Shown here: one piece after another, positions 18,282 to 26,696 of the stretch | Numbering within the stretch: the stretch's first letter is position 1 | Layout of the letters: each line of letters starts with the position of its first letter | DNA from: an uncultured Clostridia bacterium | Lineage (GTDB): Bacteria > Bacillota > Clostridia > Saccharofermentanales > Saccharofermentanaceae | Assembly: GCA_946187935.1 (NCBI GenBank) | Contig: CAMHSJ010000013.1 | Coordinates: 1-44,400 of the forward strand | Reading direction: 5' to 3' | DNA: 44,400 bases | Program-made: the position numbers and the translations under genes | The notes under the pieces: model-generated | What the model saw: the letters and a program-made list of their open reading frames with translations, nothing else | Databases searched by the model: none | Told to the model about the DNA's origin: nothing

Positions 18282-20882
18282 ATGAGTGTTTTCAGAGCAG
18301 TCTATCAATTGCTGATCTATCCGGTGGAGTTCCTGATGGAACTCCTGTTTTCCGGGATCCACCGCCTGAGCGGCAACACTCCTCTGTCCATATTGTTCTT
18401 AAGCCTTGCCGTCAATCTCCTGATACTTCCCCTGTATCTCAGGGCCGACCGGATCCAGGCTGAAAGCGCAAAGAAAGAAAAAGAATTAGAACCTGTAATA
18501 AAGCACTTCAAGAAGACGTTTAAGGGTGATGAGAGATTTCTCATCACAAGGACGTTTTACAGACAGAATGACTACAGTCCGCTTCATGTTCTAAGAAGCT
18601 CGGTATCGCTCCTTCTTCAGGTGCCGTTCTTTCTGGCAGCATATAATCTCCTGTCAGGAAATGTCCTTTTAAGCGGAGTGTCATTGGGACCTATAAGGGA
18701 TCTGTCCATGCCCGACGGTCTTATCGTTTTAGGAGGCATAAGCATCAATGTCCTTCCTGTCCTGATGACGGCTGTAAATATCCTGTCAGCTTCGGTCTAC
18801 GGCAACAAGCTCCCCGTCAAGACAAAGGTGCAGATGTATCTTCTGGCAGCACTGTTCCTGTTCCTGCTCTACAAGTCGCCTTCGGGACTCGTTTTCTACT
18901 GGACCCTTAATAATCTCTTCTCTCTTGGCAAGAATGTCGTCATGCACTTTAAAGAAAAAGACAAGGCTCCTGTCAAAAACAACGCGAAAGAAGTCAGGAA
19001 CACACGTGCACACAAGATGGTATTCGTTCTTTCGTGTCTGATCCTTGCGGTCTTTGACGGACTGTTCCTGCCGAGCAGCATACTTGCCACTTCGCCTTTG
19101 GAATTCGTAAACAGGAATACCATGAACAATTCGGCATCTTATCTGACGGATCCTTTCCTGGCGTCTTTGGGACTGTTCTTTGTCTGGGGCGGGATACTGT
19201 ATCTTCTGATGACCGAAAAGCTCAGATACTATATGAGCTATGTGTCTGTTTCCTTAGCCATGGGATCAGTCGTCAACGCACTTCTTTTCGGCAATGACTA
19301 TGGCCTTATGGCCACCAATGTTACCTTTTTCATAGCCCCTGATCCTCAGGCAAGGGAAATGCTGATCGATCTGGGCATTCTTTTTCTGATCGTTCTTTTG
19401 ATGGCGGCACTTGTCAGGATAAGCAATGTTGCTTCTGTCATCATCCTGTCCGCAACACTTGCCGTATTCAGCTTCGTTTCGGTAATGAACATCACGAAGA
19501 TCTATAACAAATGCGAGTATTTCAGGGAATACTATCACCCTGAGGTGCCTGAGATAGAGCTTTCCACGGACGGCAACAACGTTGTGGTCATTATGCTCGA
19601 TAAAGCCATAGGCCCGATGTTCCCGTATCTGGTCAGCGAAAAGACTGAACTTGCGGAAGCGTTCGAAGGCTTCACATACTATTCGAACACTTTTTCGTAC
19701 GGATCAAGGACACTGGTCGCCACGCCGTCTCTTTTCGGCGGTTATGAATACACACCTGAAAGGATAAACCTGCAGCCTGACCGTTTAAGGATGGACAAGC
19801 ACAATGAAGCTCTCATGGTAATGCCTGTCCTGTTCAGCGAAAACGGATACGATGTCACCGTAGTCAACCAGTCATATGCTGACTATCAGAGTTATCCCGA
19901 CCTCAGGATCTATGACGGCTATGAGAATATCAGGGCATTTAACACAGGCAACGCCTTTGTCCCGGACATCGGTACAAGGAGCGTCATGTACGAGGGCGTC
20001 ATAAGGCATAATCTGTTCTGCTACAGTTTTTTCAAATCATCGCCTTTGTTCCTTCACAGCCTGCTCTATGATGACGGAAACTACAACAATCTCTCCAACG
20101 AGTCAGTCGAGGCCCTGGATACTTTGCAGCATGTAACGAGCCCGTACGAAGCATCAGGCATCCCGCTTCTGTACGAAGAGCAGTACTATGTCCTGGATAA
20201 CCTGCCGGAGATGACTTCTGTCGCGGAAGGCGATATTGACAATCTGCTTATCCTGACTAATGAGACAACGCATTGCGAGGTATTGCTCCAGGAGCCGGGA
20301 TATACATTAGAGCCTCATGTCGACAATACGGAGTTTGAGCTTGAGAACAGTTCAAGGTTCACATTAGATGGCGTGACCATGCATATGGACGATGCATTTG
20401 ACTACGAGTTCTATGATACTAATATGGCGTCTCTTTTGGCCATAGCTGACTGGATCGGATATCTTAAAGAGAACGGTGTCTATGACAACACAAGGATCAT
20501 AATAGTCGCGGATCACGCAATAGACTGCGGGCAGTTCGATGACCTGATAATAGATGATATCGCTCTTGACTGCGAGGCATTTGCGCCACTCCTGCTCTAT
20601 AAGGATTTCGGAAGCACGGGACCTCTTGTTACCTGTGATGATTTTATGTCAAATGCGGACACGCCTTATCTGGCATCAAGAGGGATAATAGAAGATCCTT
20701 GCAATCCTTTTACCGGCAATGCTCTGACCATGGACGCCAAGTATGACGGACGCCAGATGCTCTTTGCAACTCTCGAGATGAATCCGTCCCACGAGAAATT
20801 TGTTTTCGATCCCGGCGAATGGTACTCTGTTGAGGGCAATATCTGGGACAGGGATAACTGGCGGTATGAAGGATATCACTGA
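18282..20882 (+). CDS. Fusion of a YidC/Oxa1-like insertase domain to a sulfatase-fold domain
   Basis: An 866-residue membrane protein. Residues ~1-225 read like YidC/Oxa1: LSILFLSLAVNLLILPLYL at 35-53, then YRQNDYSPLHVLRSSVSLLL and VPFFLAAYNLL, and SPSGLVFYWTLNNLFSLGKN at 199-218, a close match to the family's last helix. Residues ~245-405 add about five more helices. Residues ~430-866 are an extracytoplasmic alkaline phosphatase/sulfatase-superfamily domain: VVVIMLDKA with metal-ligand Asp440, FSYGSRTLVATPSLFGG with a possible nucleophile Thr477, and IIIVADHAID with Asp744-His745. This half resembles LTA synthase-type phosphoglycerol transferases. The gene begins 18 bp after the ABC exporter and precedes two glycopolymer-type transferases. 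The activity is inferred, not shown: transfer of a phosphoglycerol-like group outside the membrane. Confidence 0.88.
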   Translation: MSVFRAVYQLLIYPVEFLMELLFSGIHRLSGNTPLSILFLSLAVNLLILPLYLRADRIQAESAKKEKELEPVIKHFKKTFKGDERFLITRTFYRQNDYSPLHVLRSSVSLLLQVPFFLAAYNLLSGNVLLSGVSLGPIRDLSMPDGLIVLGGISINVLPVLMTAVNILSASVYGNKLPVKTKVQMYLLAALFLFLLYKSPSGLVFYWTLNNLFSLGKNVVMHFKEKDKAPVKNNAKEVRNTRAHKMVFVLSCLILAVFDGLFLPSSILATSPLEFVNRNTMNNSASYLTDPFLASLGLFFVWGGILYLLMTEKLRYYMSYVSVSLAMGSVVNALLFGNDYGLMATNVTFFIAPDPQAREMLIDLGILFLIVLLMAALVRISNVASVIILSATLAVFSFVSVMNITKIYNKCEYFREYYHPEVPEIELSTDGNNVVVIMLDKAIGPMFPYLVSEKTELAEAFEGFTYYSNTFSYGSRTLVATPSLFGGYEYTPERINLQPDRLRMDKHNEALMVMPVLFSENGYDVTVVNQSYADYQSYPDLRIYDGYENIRAFNTGNAFVPDIGTRSVMYEGVIRHNLFCYSFFKSSPLFLHSLLYDDGNYNNLSNESVEALDTLQHVTSPYEASGIPLLYEEQYYVLDNLPEMTSVAEGDIDNLLILTNETTHCEVLLQEPGYTLEPHVDNTEFELENSSRFTLDGVTMHMDDAFDYEFYDTNMASLLAIADWIGYLKENGVYDNTRIIIVADHAIDCGQFDDLIIDDIALDCEAFAPLLLYKDFGSTGPLVTCDDFMSNADTPYLASRGIIEDPCNPFTGNALTMDAKYDGRQMLFATLEMNPSHEKFVFDPGEWYSVEGNIWDRDNWRYEGYH

Positions 20883-20925
20883 TATGCTCTTAAGATCTGT
20901 ATATTTTATTGTGGAGGTTTGACCG

Positions 20926-22194
20926 TTGATAAGGCTTTACATAGATCCGGGAACAGGCAGCATGCTCTTTACGGTCTTCATCGGCGTGCTCAGCGCGGTG
21001 ATATACGGAGTAAGGATCCTGATCATTAAAATAAAAAGCGGCGTGGGTGCTGCTGAAGCAAGATCAAACAGTGAAACTGCTTTGCCGATAGTTGTTTTTT
21101 CGGACAGCAAGAGATACCAGACAACGTTTGCTCCTGTTTTGGACGAATTGGAAAAGCGCGGGCAGAAAGCCGTGTATTATACGATGTCGCCTGATGACCC
21201 CGTGCTCTCCAAAAAGTATGAGTTCATCAAGTCTGAATATATAGGAGACGGCAACAAGGCATTCGCCAAGATGAATCTTCTTAAGGCAGATGTGGTGCTT
21301 TCCACCACGCCTAACCTGGATGTCTTCCAGTGGAAGAGATCACCTTCGGTAAGATGCTATGTTCATGTCCCGCATGCTGCAGGTGACCTCTCGCTTTACA
21401 GGACATTCGGTCTGGATTATTACGATGCCGTACTGGTAGGCGGAAAGTTTCAGGAAGAACAGGTAAGAGAACTCGAAAAACTGAGGCATCTGCCTGCCAA
21501 AGAGATAGTTTACACCGGCATACCTTGTCTTGATACGCTCTATGAGAGAGTCAAGAGCATCCCGCAGGACCAGCCTCACGAGACTACGGTGCTCCTGGCA
21601 CCGACATGGGAAAGAAGCGGACTTCTCTCCTTATACGGAGAAGAGCTGATCAAGAGCCTGATAGATACAGGATATAAACTGATCATAAGGCCCCACCCAC
21701 AGTCGTTTACGGCCGAGAAAGAGATGATAGAAGATCTTATGGCCAGATTCCCGGACAGTGACAGACTTTCCTGGAACAGGGATAATGACAATTTCAATGT
21801 GCTTTCCGAAGCTGACATAATGATCTCTGATTTTTCAGGCGTTCTCTTTGATTTTGCCCTGGTCTTCGGTAAACCCGTTATCTATTCGTGCAGGGATTTT
21901 AAGACTGATCCTTATGATGCATGGTTCCTTGATGAGCAGCCGTGGAATATCCGTTCTCTGCCGGGACTCGGGACCGCCTTTGAGAAAGAGCATCTTAAGG
22001 ACATGAAGAAGGTCATAGATGACACCTTGAGAGGGAATGCTTCCTTAAGCTCACAGGAGCGTCTTAAGGTCAGGGATGAAACATGGTGCAATATCGGCCA
22101 TTCTGCAGCTTCCATAGCAGATTACCTTATCAGTAAACTGAATGAAGAGAGCAGCATTCCTGTCAGCGGTGACGGCTTTGACGATGAGCCTTAA
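20926..22194 (+). CDS. CDP-glycerol glycerophosphotransferase-like protein
   Basis: 422 residues. A short N-terminus with the motif YIDPGTGSMLF and one transmembrane helix (about 10-35) precedes a GT-B-fold domain like TagB/TagF poly(glycerophosphate) transferases. Recognisable parts are YVHVPHAAGDLSLYRTFGLDYYDAV, LLAPTWERSGLL, LIIRPHPQSF and ADIMISDFSGVLFDFALVFGKPVIY. The family moves glycerophosphate or ribitol phosphate from a CDP donor to a glycolipid or polymer on the cytoplasmic side. The TTG start at 20926 is supported by GTGGAGG eight bases upstream. Placed between the YidC-sulfatase fusion and a glycosyltransferase, it points to a teichoic-acid-like polymer or a phosphoglycerol decoration. 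Exact acceptor unknown. Confidence 0.88.
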   Translation: MIRLYIDPGTGSMLFTVFIGVLSAVIYGVRILIIKIKSGVGAAEARSNSETALPIVVFSDSKRYQTTFAPVLDELEKRGQKAVYYTMSPDDPVLSKKYEFIKSEYIGDGNKAFAKMNLLKADVVLSTTPNLDVFQWKRSPSVRCYVHVPHAAGDLSLYRTFGLDYYDAVLVGGKFQEEQVRELEKLRHLPAKEIVYTGIPCLDTLYERVKSIPQDQPHETTVLLAPTWERSGLLSLYGEELIKSLIDTGYKLIIRPHPQSFTAEKEMIEDLMARFPDSDRLSWNRDNDNFNVLSEADIMISDFSGVLFDFALVFGKPVIYSCRDFKTDPYDAWFLDEQPWNIRSLPGLGTAFEKEHLKDMKKVIDDTLRGNASLSSQERLKVRDETWCNIGHSAASIADYLISKLNEESSIPVSGDGFDDEP

Positions 22195-22214
22195 CAAGTG
22201 TATCCTATTGAACT

Positions 22215-23036
22215 ATGGAAGAGACGATGACTAACGAGTGGCACGGGCATACCTTTGCCGTGTGCGCATATAAGGATTCACCCTATCTTGAAGAGTGTTT
22301 AAAGTCACTTGAATCGCAGACCCTGAAGACCAGGGTCATCGTCTGCACGTCAACTCCTTCCGATTACATCAAAGATCTCGCAGACAAGTACGGTCTGCCG
22401 TATTTTGTAAGAGACGGCAAGAGCGATATAGGAGCGGACTGGAATTTTGCCTACGATTCCGCCCACACGAAGTATGTAACGATAGCCCACCAGGACGATA
22501 TATATCTTCCTGATTATGCGGAAAACCTCAAGAAAGAGACGGACAAGAGTGAAGATCAGGGCAGGCCGCCCATATTCTACTTCACTGATTACCTTGCCTA
22601 TAAGGACGGAACTCCGGTAAGGGATGTCAATTCCAGGATAAGAAGATTTCTCAGATTCCCTCTCAAGGTTAAGAGCTGGTCCGGTTCAAAGTTCATAAAG
22701 AGAAGATTTCTTTCCATGGGCAATCCGATATGCTGCCCGACGGTGACATACAACAAGGAGATGACAGGAGAGAACCTGTTTACATCAAGATATAAGTTCA
22801 ATATCGATTGGGATACTTTCCTGAAGCTTTCCTCATATCCCGGCAGGTTCCTGTATTTTGACAAGGTACAGGTCTATTACCGTGTACATCCGGGAGCCAC
22901 CAGTGCCGAGTTCATAAGAGACAGCAAGAGGGCAGGTGAGGACACCATCATGTTCGCCAAGTTCTGGCCCATGCCCATAGCAAAGTTCATAATGATCTTC
23001 TATAAGGCTTCCTACAAGACTTACGGAAGACTCTGA
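22215..23036 (+). CDS. Family 2 glycosyltransferase
   Basis: A 273-residue GT-A enzyme. It has the N-terminal nucleotide fold FAVCAYKDSPYLEECLKSLESQ, the DxD-like AHQDDIY near residue 94, and a C-terminal acceptor region with FNIDWDTFLKL in place of the usual ED box. It ends with a basic, hydrophobic segment (MPIAKFIMIFYKASYK) that could sit on the membrane. It is probably the last gene of the MarR-headed directon. The start may instead be the ATG at 22227, which follows GGAAGAG. The stop TGA abuts the stop of the convergent phosphoesterase gene, with no base between them. Confidence 0.88.
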   Translation: MEETMTNEWHGHTFAVCAYKDSPYLEECLKSLESQTLKTRVIVCTSTPSDYIKDLADKYGLPYFVRDGKSDIGADWNFAYDSAHTKYVTIAHQDDIYLPDYAENLKKETDKSEDQGRPPIFYFTDYLAYKDGTPVRDVNSRIRRFLRFPLKVKSWSGSKFIKRRFLSMGNPICCPTVTYNKEMTGENLFTSRYKFNIDWDTFLKLSSYPGRFLYFDKVQVYYRVHPGATSAEFIRDSKRAGEDTIMFAKFWPMPIAKFIMIFYKASYKTYGRL

Positions 23037-23552
23037 TCAGAATGCTATAAGACGGGCTTTCCCTTCTCTGATCATAATGTAAGAAGGTTTTGTATTCTCC
23101 TTGGGAATAGAAGGCGAACCGGGATTCATTAACCTTATATTGTTAACTACGGTATCCATTGCAACATGAGTATGGCCAAAGAGAAGGATCTCATTATCCT
23201 TCAGTTCTTTAGCAGGGTCTGCGGGGTCTAGTCTGTGACCATGCGTTGCATAAAAAACGCTGTCTCCGGACCTGAGATAAATGTGATCATCCGTGATGGG
23301 GAAATCCAATACCATCTGATCGACTTCCGCATCGCAGTTGCCCCTGACTGCAAGAATGGAAGATGCAAGCGGATTAAGAAGCGCTATCACTTCCTTGGGA
23401 GCGTAGTGCTCCGGCAGATCGTTCCTGGGACCGTGGTATAGGATATCGCCTAAGATAACGAGCTTGTCAGCCCCGGACTCTTGATAAGCATCGACGATCC
23501 TTTTTGCCCAGTAAGCATCTCCGTGAATGTCTGAGACTACAAAGTAATCCAT
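23037..23552 (-). CDS. YfcE-type metallophosphoesterase
   Basis: 171 residues with all the motifs of the calcineurin-like YfcE/MJ0936 phosphodiesterases: SDIHGD (residues 7-12), ILGDILYHGPRND, VRGNCD, THGH and LFGHTH. Members cut phosphodiester bonds in small substrates; the natural substrate is unknown. The start ATG shares its first base with the stop codon of the SCIFF maturase (TAATG), so it is translationally coupled to it. This is either a chance cotranscription or a hint of a role next to the peptide system. Confidence 0.93.
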   Translation of the reverse strand: MDYFVVSDIHGDAYWAKRIVDAYQESGADKLVILGDILYHGPRNDLPEHYAPKEVIALLNPLASSILAVRGNCDAEVDQMVLDFPITDDHIYLRSGDSVFYATHGHRLDPADPAKELKDNEILLFGHTHVAMDTVVNNIRLMNPGSPSIPKENTKPSYIMIREGKARLIAF

Positions 23553-24937
23553 TACTGATTCTCCTCTCCCGGAGCATCAATATCCGATGTCAGGAGCTTA
23601 ACGGCTATCGCACACTCTATCCTCTTCTTGAAGACCTCGCAACCGTATTCATAAACACCGTTGATGTCGCCTGATGCATGGTAGGAATTAGCGGCGCATC
23701 CGCCTGAGCAGTAGAGTTTTGCCCAGCAGTCCTTGCATTCGGGCCTGCTGTATGCGTTGCAGGAGGCAAACTTGTCCTGAAGCTCAAGGTTTTCCACTCC
23801 TTTATAGATGTCGCCCATCTTGTATTTCTCGTCACCTACGAACTGGTGGCAAGGATAAAGATCTCCCCAGGGTGTAACAGCAAGATACTCGGTTCCTGAA
23901 CCGCAGCCTGCGACACGCTTATAGATGCATGGGCCGCATGTCAGATCGAGCATATAGTGGTAGAAGGTAAAAGGTCTTCCTTCCTTATGGCGCCTGACCA
24001 TGAGCCTGGCAAGCTCTTCATACTGCCCGAAAAGAACAGGCAGGTCCTCTCGGGTAAGAGCTGAAGGGCTCGAAGGATCTGTTACGACAGGCTCCATCGA
24101 AAGCTCGGTAAACCCGAGATCGAGCATCTGTTTGATGTCATTTAAAAAGTCTGTATTAAAATGAGTGAACGTGCCCCTCATGTAGTAGCTCTTGCTGCCG
24201 CGCTTGGATACGAACTTCTGGAAATTGGGAACTATCCTGTCATAAGACCCATTACCTGCATAATCCACTCTGAACCTGTCATTGACTTCTTTTCTTCCGT
24301 CTAATGAAAGAACGACATTGTGCATCTCTTTATTGCAGAATTCAGTGACCTCATCGTCTAGGAGGACGCCGTTGGTCGTAAGCGTGAAGCGGATATTCTT
24401 GCCGTGGAGTTTCTCCTGCTCTCTGCCGTAAGCTACGATCTTTTTGACCACATCCCAGTTCATGAGAGGCTCTCCGCCGAAGAAGTCCACATCGAGATTC
24501 TTGTGGTAGCCCGAGTTTTCGATAAGGAAATCAATGGCTCTCTTGCCGACCTCAAAGCTCATAACAGCGCGGTCTCCGTGATATTTGCCCTGGCTTGCAA
24601 AACAGTAGGAGCAGTTGAGGTTGCATGTGTGGGCAACATGAAGGCACAAAGCCTTGATCTTTATGTTCTTCTTGCGGAAATCGAGAGCGATGTTCTCATA
24701 CTTGTCAGGAGCATAGAGCTTGCCGCTTTCCTTTAAGGACTTGATATCAGCCATGCATTCATTAGCATCCTCTATCGAGATCCCGTGAACAGACATGGCT
24801 TTGTTTATTACTTCCTCTTCGGGAAGATCTTCAAACCATCCTATCATGTCGTATGCAACGGGATCTGTCATGTGTATAGATCCCGAGTAGCAGTCGAGTA
24901 CGATATTAAGCCCGTCAAACTGGTAGCGGTGTATCAT
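23552..24937 (-). CDS. scfB: Radical SAM/SPASM maturase of the SCIFF peptide
   Basis: 461 residues. The radical SAM cluster motif CNLNCSYCFA is near residue 96 and GGEPLMNWD follows. The C-terminal SPASM region is cysteine-rich: CGPCIYKRVAGCG, PCHQF, CNAYSRPECKDCWAKLYCSGGC and YGCEVF. The N-terminal ~90 residues form a peptide-binding (RRE-like) domain. In characterised relatives such as CteB, the enzyme makes thioether bonds from the SCIFF cysteines to neighbouring residues. The precursor gene lies directly upstream. The frame is open to 25021, but the ATG at 24937 follows GGAGAG and gives the family's usual N-terminus; the extra residues would come from the hairpin region. Confidence 0.95.
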   Translation of the reverse strand: MIHRYQFDGLNIVLDCYSGSIHMTDPVAYDMIGWFEDLPEEEVINKAMSVHGISIEDANECMADIKSLKESGKLYAPDKYENIALDFRKKNIKIKALCLHVAHTCNLNCSYCFASQGKYHGDRAVMSFEVGKRAIDFLIENSGYHKNLDVDFFGGEPLMNWDVVKKIVAYGREQEKLHGKNIRFTLTTNGVLLDDEVTEFCNKEMHNVVLSLDGRKEVNDRFRVDYAGNGSYDRIVPNFQKFVSKRGSKSYYMRGTFTHFNTDFLNDIKQMLDLGFTELSMEPVVTDPSSPSALTREDLPVLFGQYEELARLMVRRHKEGRPFTFYHYMLDLTCGPCIYKRVAGCGSGTEYLAVTPWGDLYPCHQFVGDEKYKMGDIYKGVENLELQDKFASCNAYSRPECKDCWAKLYCSGGCAANSYHASGDINGVYEYGCEVFKKRIECAIAVKLLTSDIDAPGEENQ

Positions 24938-24966
24938 GTGTCTCTCCATTTGTGTAATCATAAAAG

Positions 24967-25010
24967 AAGGGCCACTCATAAGTGAATAGGTATCACTCTG
25001 GCTGGCCCCT
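24967..25010 (-). terminator. Hairpin between SCIFF precursor and maturase, possible attenuator
   Basis: On the minus strand AGGGGCCA pairs with TGGCCCTT, with an inner AGTGA/TCACT stem, followed by TCTTTTATG. It lies between the precursor stop and the maturase start. It probably lets most transcripts end after the short precursor, giving an excess of peptide over enzyme. Confidence 0.75.
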
Positions 25011-25032
25011 CGGTCTCTCAAAAATTAAACTA

Positions 25033-25179
25033 TTATTTTGAAAGCTTCTCGCATTCCTGGTTAGCTACGCCGCAGGATGTCTTACAAGCTGACTGGCAAG
25101 ATGTCTGGCACTCGCCGCATCCGCCTTCTTTAGCTGATTTCTCCAGGTCGCGGGTCTCGATAGTAACGATACGTGTCAT
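25033..25179 (-). CDS. scfA: SCIFF family ribosomal peptide precursor (six cysteines in forty-five)
   Basis: A 48-residue peptide. It has a leader-like N-terminus (MTRIVTIETRDLEKSAKEGG) and then a core with six cysteines in the order C-x2-C-x3-C-x3-C-x3-C-x5-C, ending ECEKLSK. This is the near-universal clostridial SCIFF peptide, processed to a thioether-bridged product of unknown function. It follows AAGGAGGG and its own strong promoter. The maturase gene follows after a hairpin. Confidence 0.97.
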   Translation of the reverse strand: MTRIVTIETRDLEKSAKEGGCGECQTSCQSACKTSCGVANQECEKLSK

Positions 25180-25210
25180 CTATGGATCCCTCCTTAAATA
25201 AGATATGTGA

Positions 25211-25239
25211 ATTATACTTTGAAGCCCCCGGATAGTCAA
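25211..25239 (-). promoter_or_regulatory. Promoter of the SCIFF precursor gene
   Basis: On the minus strand TTGACT (25234-25239) and a consensus TATAAT (25211-25216) are exactly 17 bp apart. The -35 overlaps the stop codon of the decarboxylase gene. Transcription would begin near 25204, leaving a leader of about 25 nt. Confidence 0.88.
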
Positions 25240-26615
25240 GGTAAGACCCTTAAGCTGCCGTCAAATATGGTGCTTTCCCGCTTGATCTGAGCCGTTCCCG
25301 AATTAATGTAATCGAGGGTCTCGGAGGTTATCAGTTCTCCCGGCACGAGAAGGGGGACTCCCGGAGGATAGCAGAACAGGTATTCGCCTGAAATTTTGCC
25401 GCATGACTCTTCGAGAGGCAGTTCATCTGCCGTAAGCCCCCTGGCAGCTGCGGTGCGCAGGTCTTCTACAAGGTGAGGTCTGGGTCTTGGCGTTACCTTG
25501 ATATCGGGCATCTTATAATCGCCCAGTTCATCGATCTTCAGCATGGCACTCACGAATCTTTCGATGCTTTCTCTGGTGTCACCGACGCCTGTCATGGCGA
25601 TAATGTGTGTTCCAAATGCTGCTTCGACTTCGATGTTGAAGTCTGATCTGAGCTGTTCGGACAGTCTTATGCCGTCTCCTAATATGACAAGCTTGGACCG
25701 CTCTTTTACAGGCGCTTTCCATAAACGGAAGTTCTTAAGATCAGACAAGGCATCTTCAGCATATAAGATCCCTTCTTTCCAGGGTGACATAAGGTCCTTT
25801 TTGGAATTGATATCCGCGATCATGGAGGATACTCCCTTGAGCAGCACATAAGAGGGTGAGCTGGTCTCGAAGATATCGATGTAGTGCCTTATCAGTCTCT
25901 CATCCACTGATAGGGAATCATAGGTAAGCATTACGGCTGTCTGTGTCGGCGCATTGAGAGTCTTATGAAGGCTCTTGATCACGATGTCGCCTGATTGTTC
26001 TTCTCCCCAGAAGCTGTCTCCCAATCCCAGATGTGCACCGTGCGCACAGTCGGTTATGAGCGTGGCATCGTATCTTCTGGCTACTTCGGCAATGGCTCTG
26101 CAGTCGGATAAGACGCCTTCATAGGTAGGGGAGGTGATTATGACCATCTTGATCTGTGGTTCGCGCATCAGGATCTTCTCAACTTCATAAGCTGAAACAG
26201 GACCTGCAAAAGGCAGTTCGGGATCAGTTACGGGCATGAGCGGATGGACTGTTGTACCTGTAAGTTCCAGGGCATGCCAGACAGCAAGATGACAGTTCAT
26301 AGCGACCAATGCGTGGCAGCCCGGATTAGCGGCGCTTATCACAGATATTGCTGACAGCAGCATGGCCGTAGCTCCGCCGACAGAGATATACGCCCTATCT
26401 GAATCATAGAGCTCTGATATGGCAGTTTCCATGTCTTTGATAAGCCCTGTGGGAGCATGCAGGTTATCAAAGCCTGAGATCTCGGTTATGTCTTCTTTGA
26501 ATGCCTTGGAGATGACATCGGTGTTCCTTTTGTGACCCGGCATATGCATAGGCAGAGGATCTGTCCCGAGATACATCTTAAGGGCTGCGCCCAATCTGTC
26601 GTTATTATAATTCAT
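25236..26615 (-). CDS. Orn/Lys/Arg decarboxylase-family PLP enzyme
   Basis: 459 residues of the fold-type I PLP family that includes clostridial SpeA-like lysine/arginine/ornithine decarboxylases. Seen: PMHMPGHKRN at the N-terminus, ISVGGATAMLLSAI (cofactor phosphate binding), TSPTYEGVLSD, DCAHGAHLG with the PLP aspartate, and KSLHKTLNAPTQTA with the Schiff-base lysine. The C-terminal domain ends with CYPPGVPLLVPGELI. The short form without the N-terminal wing domain is typical of Gram-positive enzymes, often found near tmk and holB. The substrate cannot be told from sequence. AAGGA precedes the start. Confidence 0.92.
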   Translation of the reverse strand: MNYNNDRLGAALKMYLGTDPLPMHMPGHKRNTDVISKAFKEDITEISGFDNLHAPTGLIKDMETAISELYDSDRAYISVGGATAMLLSAISVISAANPGCHALVAMNCHLAVWHALELTGTTVHPLMPVTDPELPFAGPVSAYEVEKILMREPQIKMVIITSPTYEGVLSDCRAIAEVARRYDATLITDCAHGAHLGLGDSFWGEEQSGDIVIKSLHKTLNAPTQTAVMLTYDSLSVDERLIRHYIDIFETSSPSYVLLKGVSSMIADINSKKDLMSPWKEGILYAEDALSDLKNFRLWKAPVKERSKLVILGDGIRLSEQLRSDFNIEVEAAFGTHIIAMTGVGDTRESIERFVSAMLKIDELGDYKMPDIKVTPRPRPHLVEDLRTAAARGLTADELPLEESCGKISGEYLFCYPPGVPLLVPGELITSETLDYINSGTAQIKRESTIFDGSLRVLP

Positions 26616-26635
26616 ACTTGTCCTTAATTAAGAAA

Positions 26636-26665
26636 CCCTGCCTGCTGCATCAGCAACGGGCAGGG
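26636..26665 (-). terminator. Terminator of the zinc-ribbon gene
   Basis: CCCTGCC/GGCAGGG with an inner TGCTG/CAGCA stem forms a strong hairpin. On the minus strand it is followed by TTTCTTAATT. It lies between the zinc-ribbon gene and the decarboxylase gene. Confidence 0.85.
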
Positions 26666-26696
26666 AAAAGAAATGGAGTAAAATGAAAAATAGTTC

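Noticed and set aside
24938..25021. N-terminal extension of the SCIFF maturase
   Set aside because: The extra codons run through the terminator-like hairpin, and the ATG at 24937 has a GGAGAG site.
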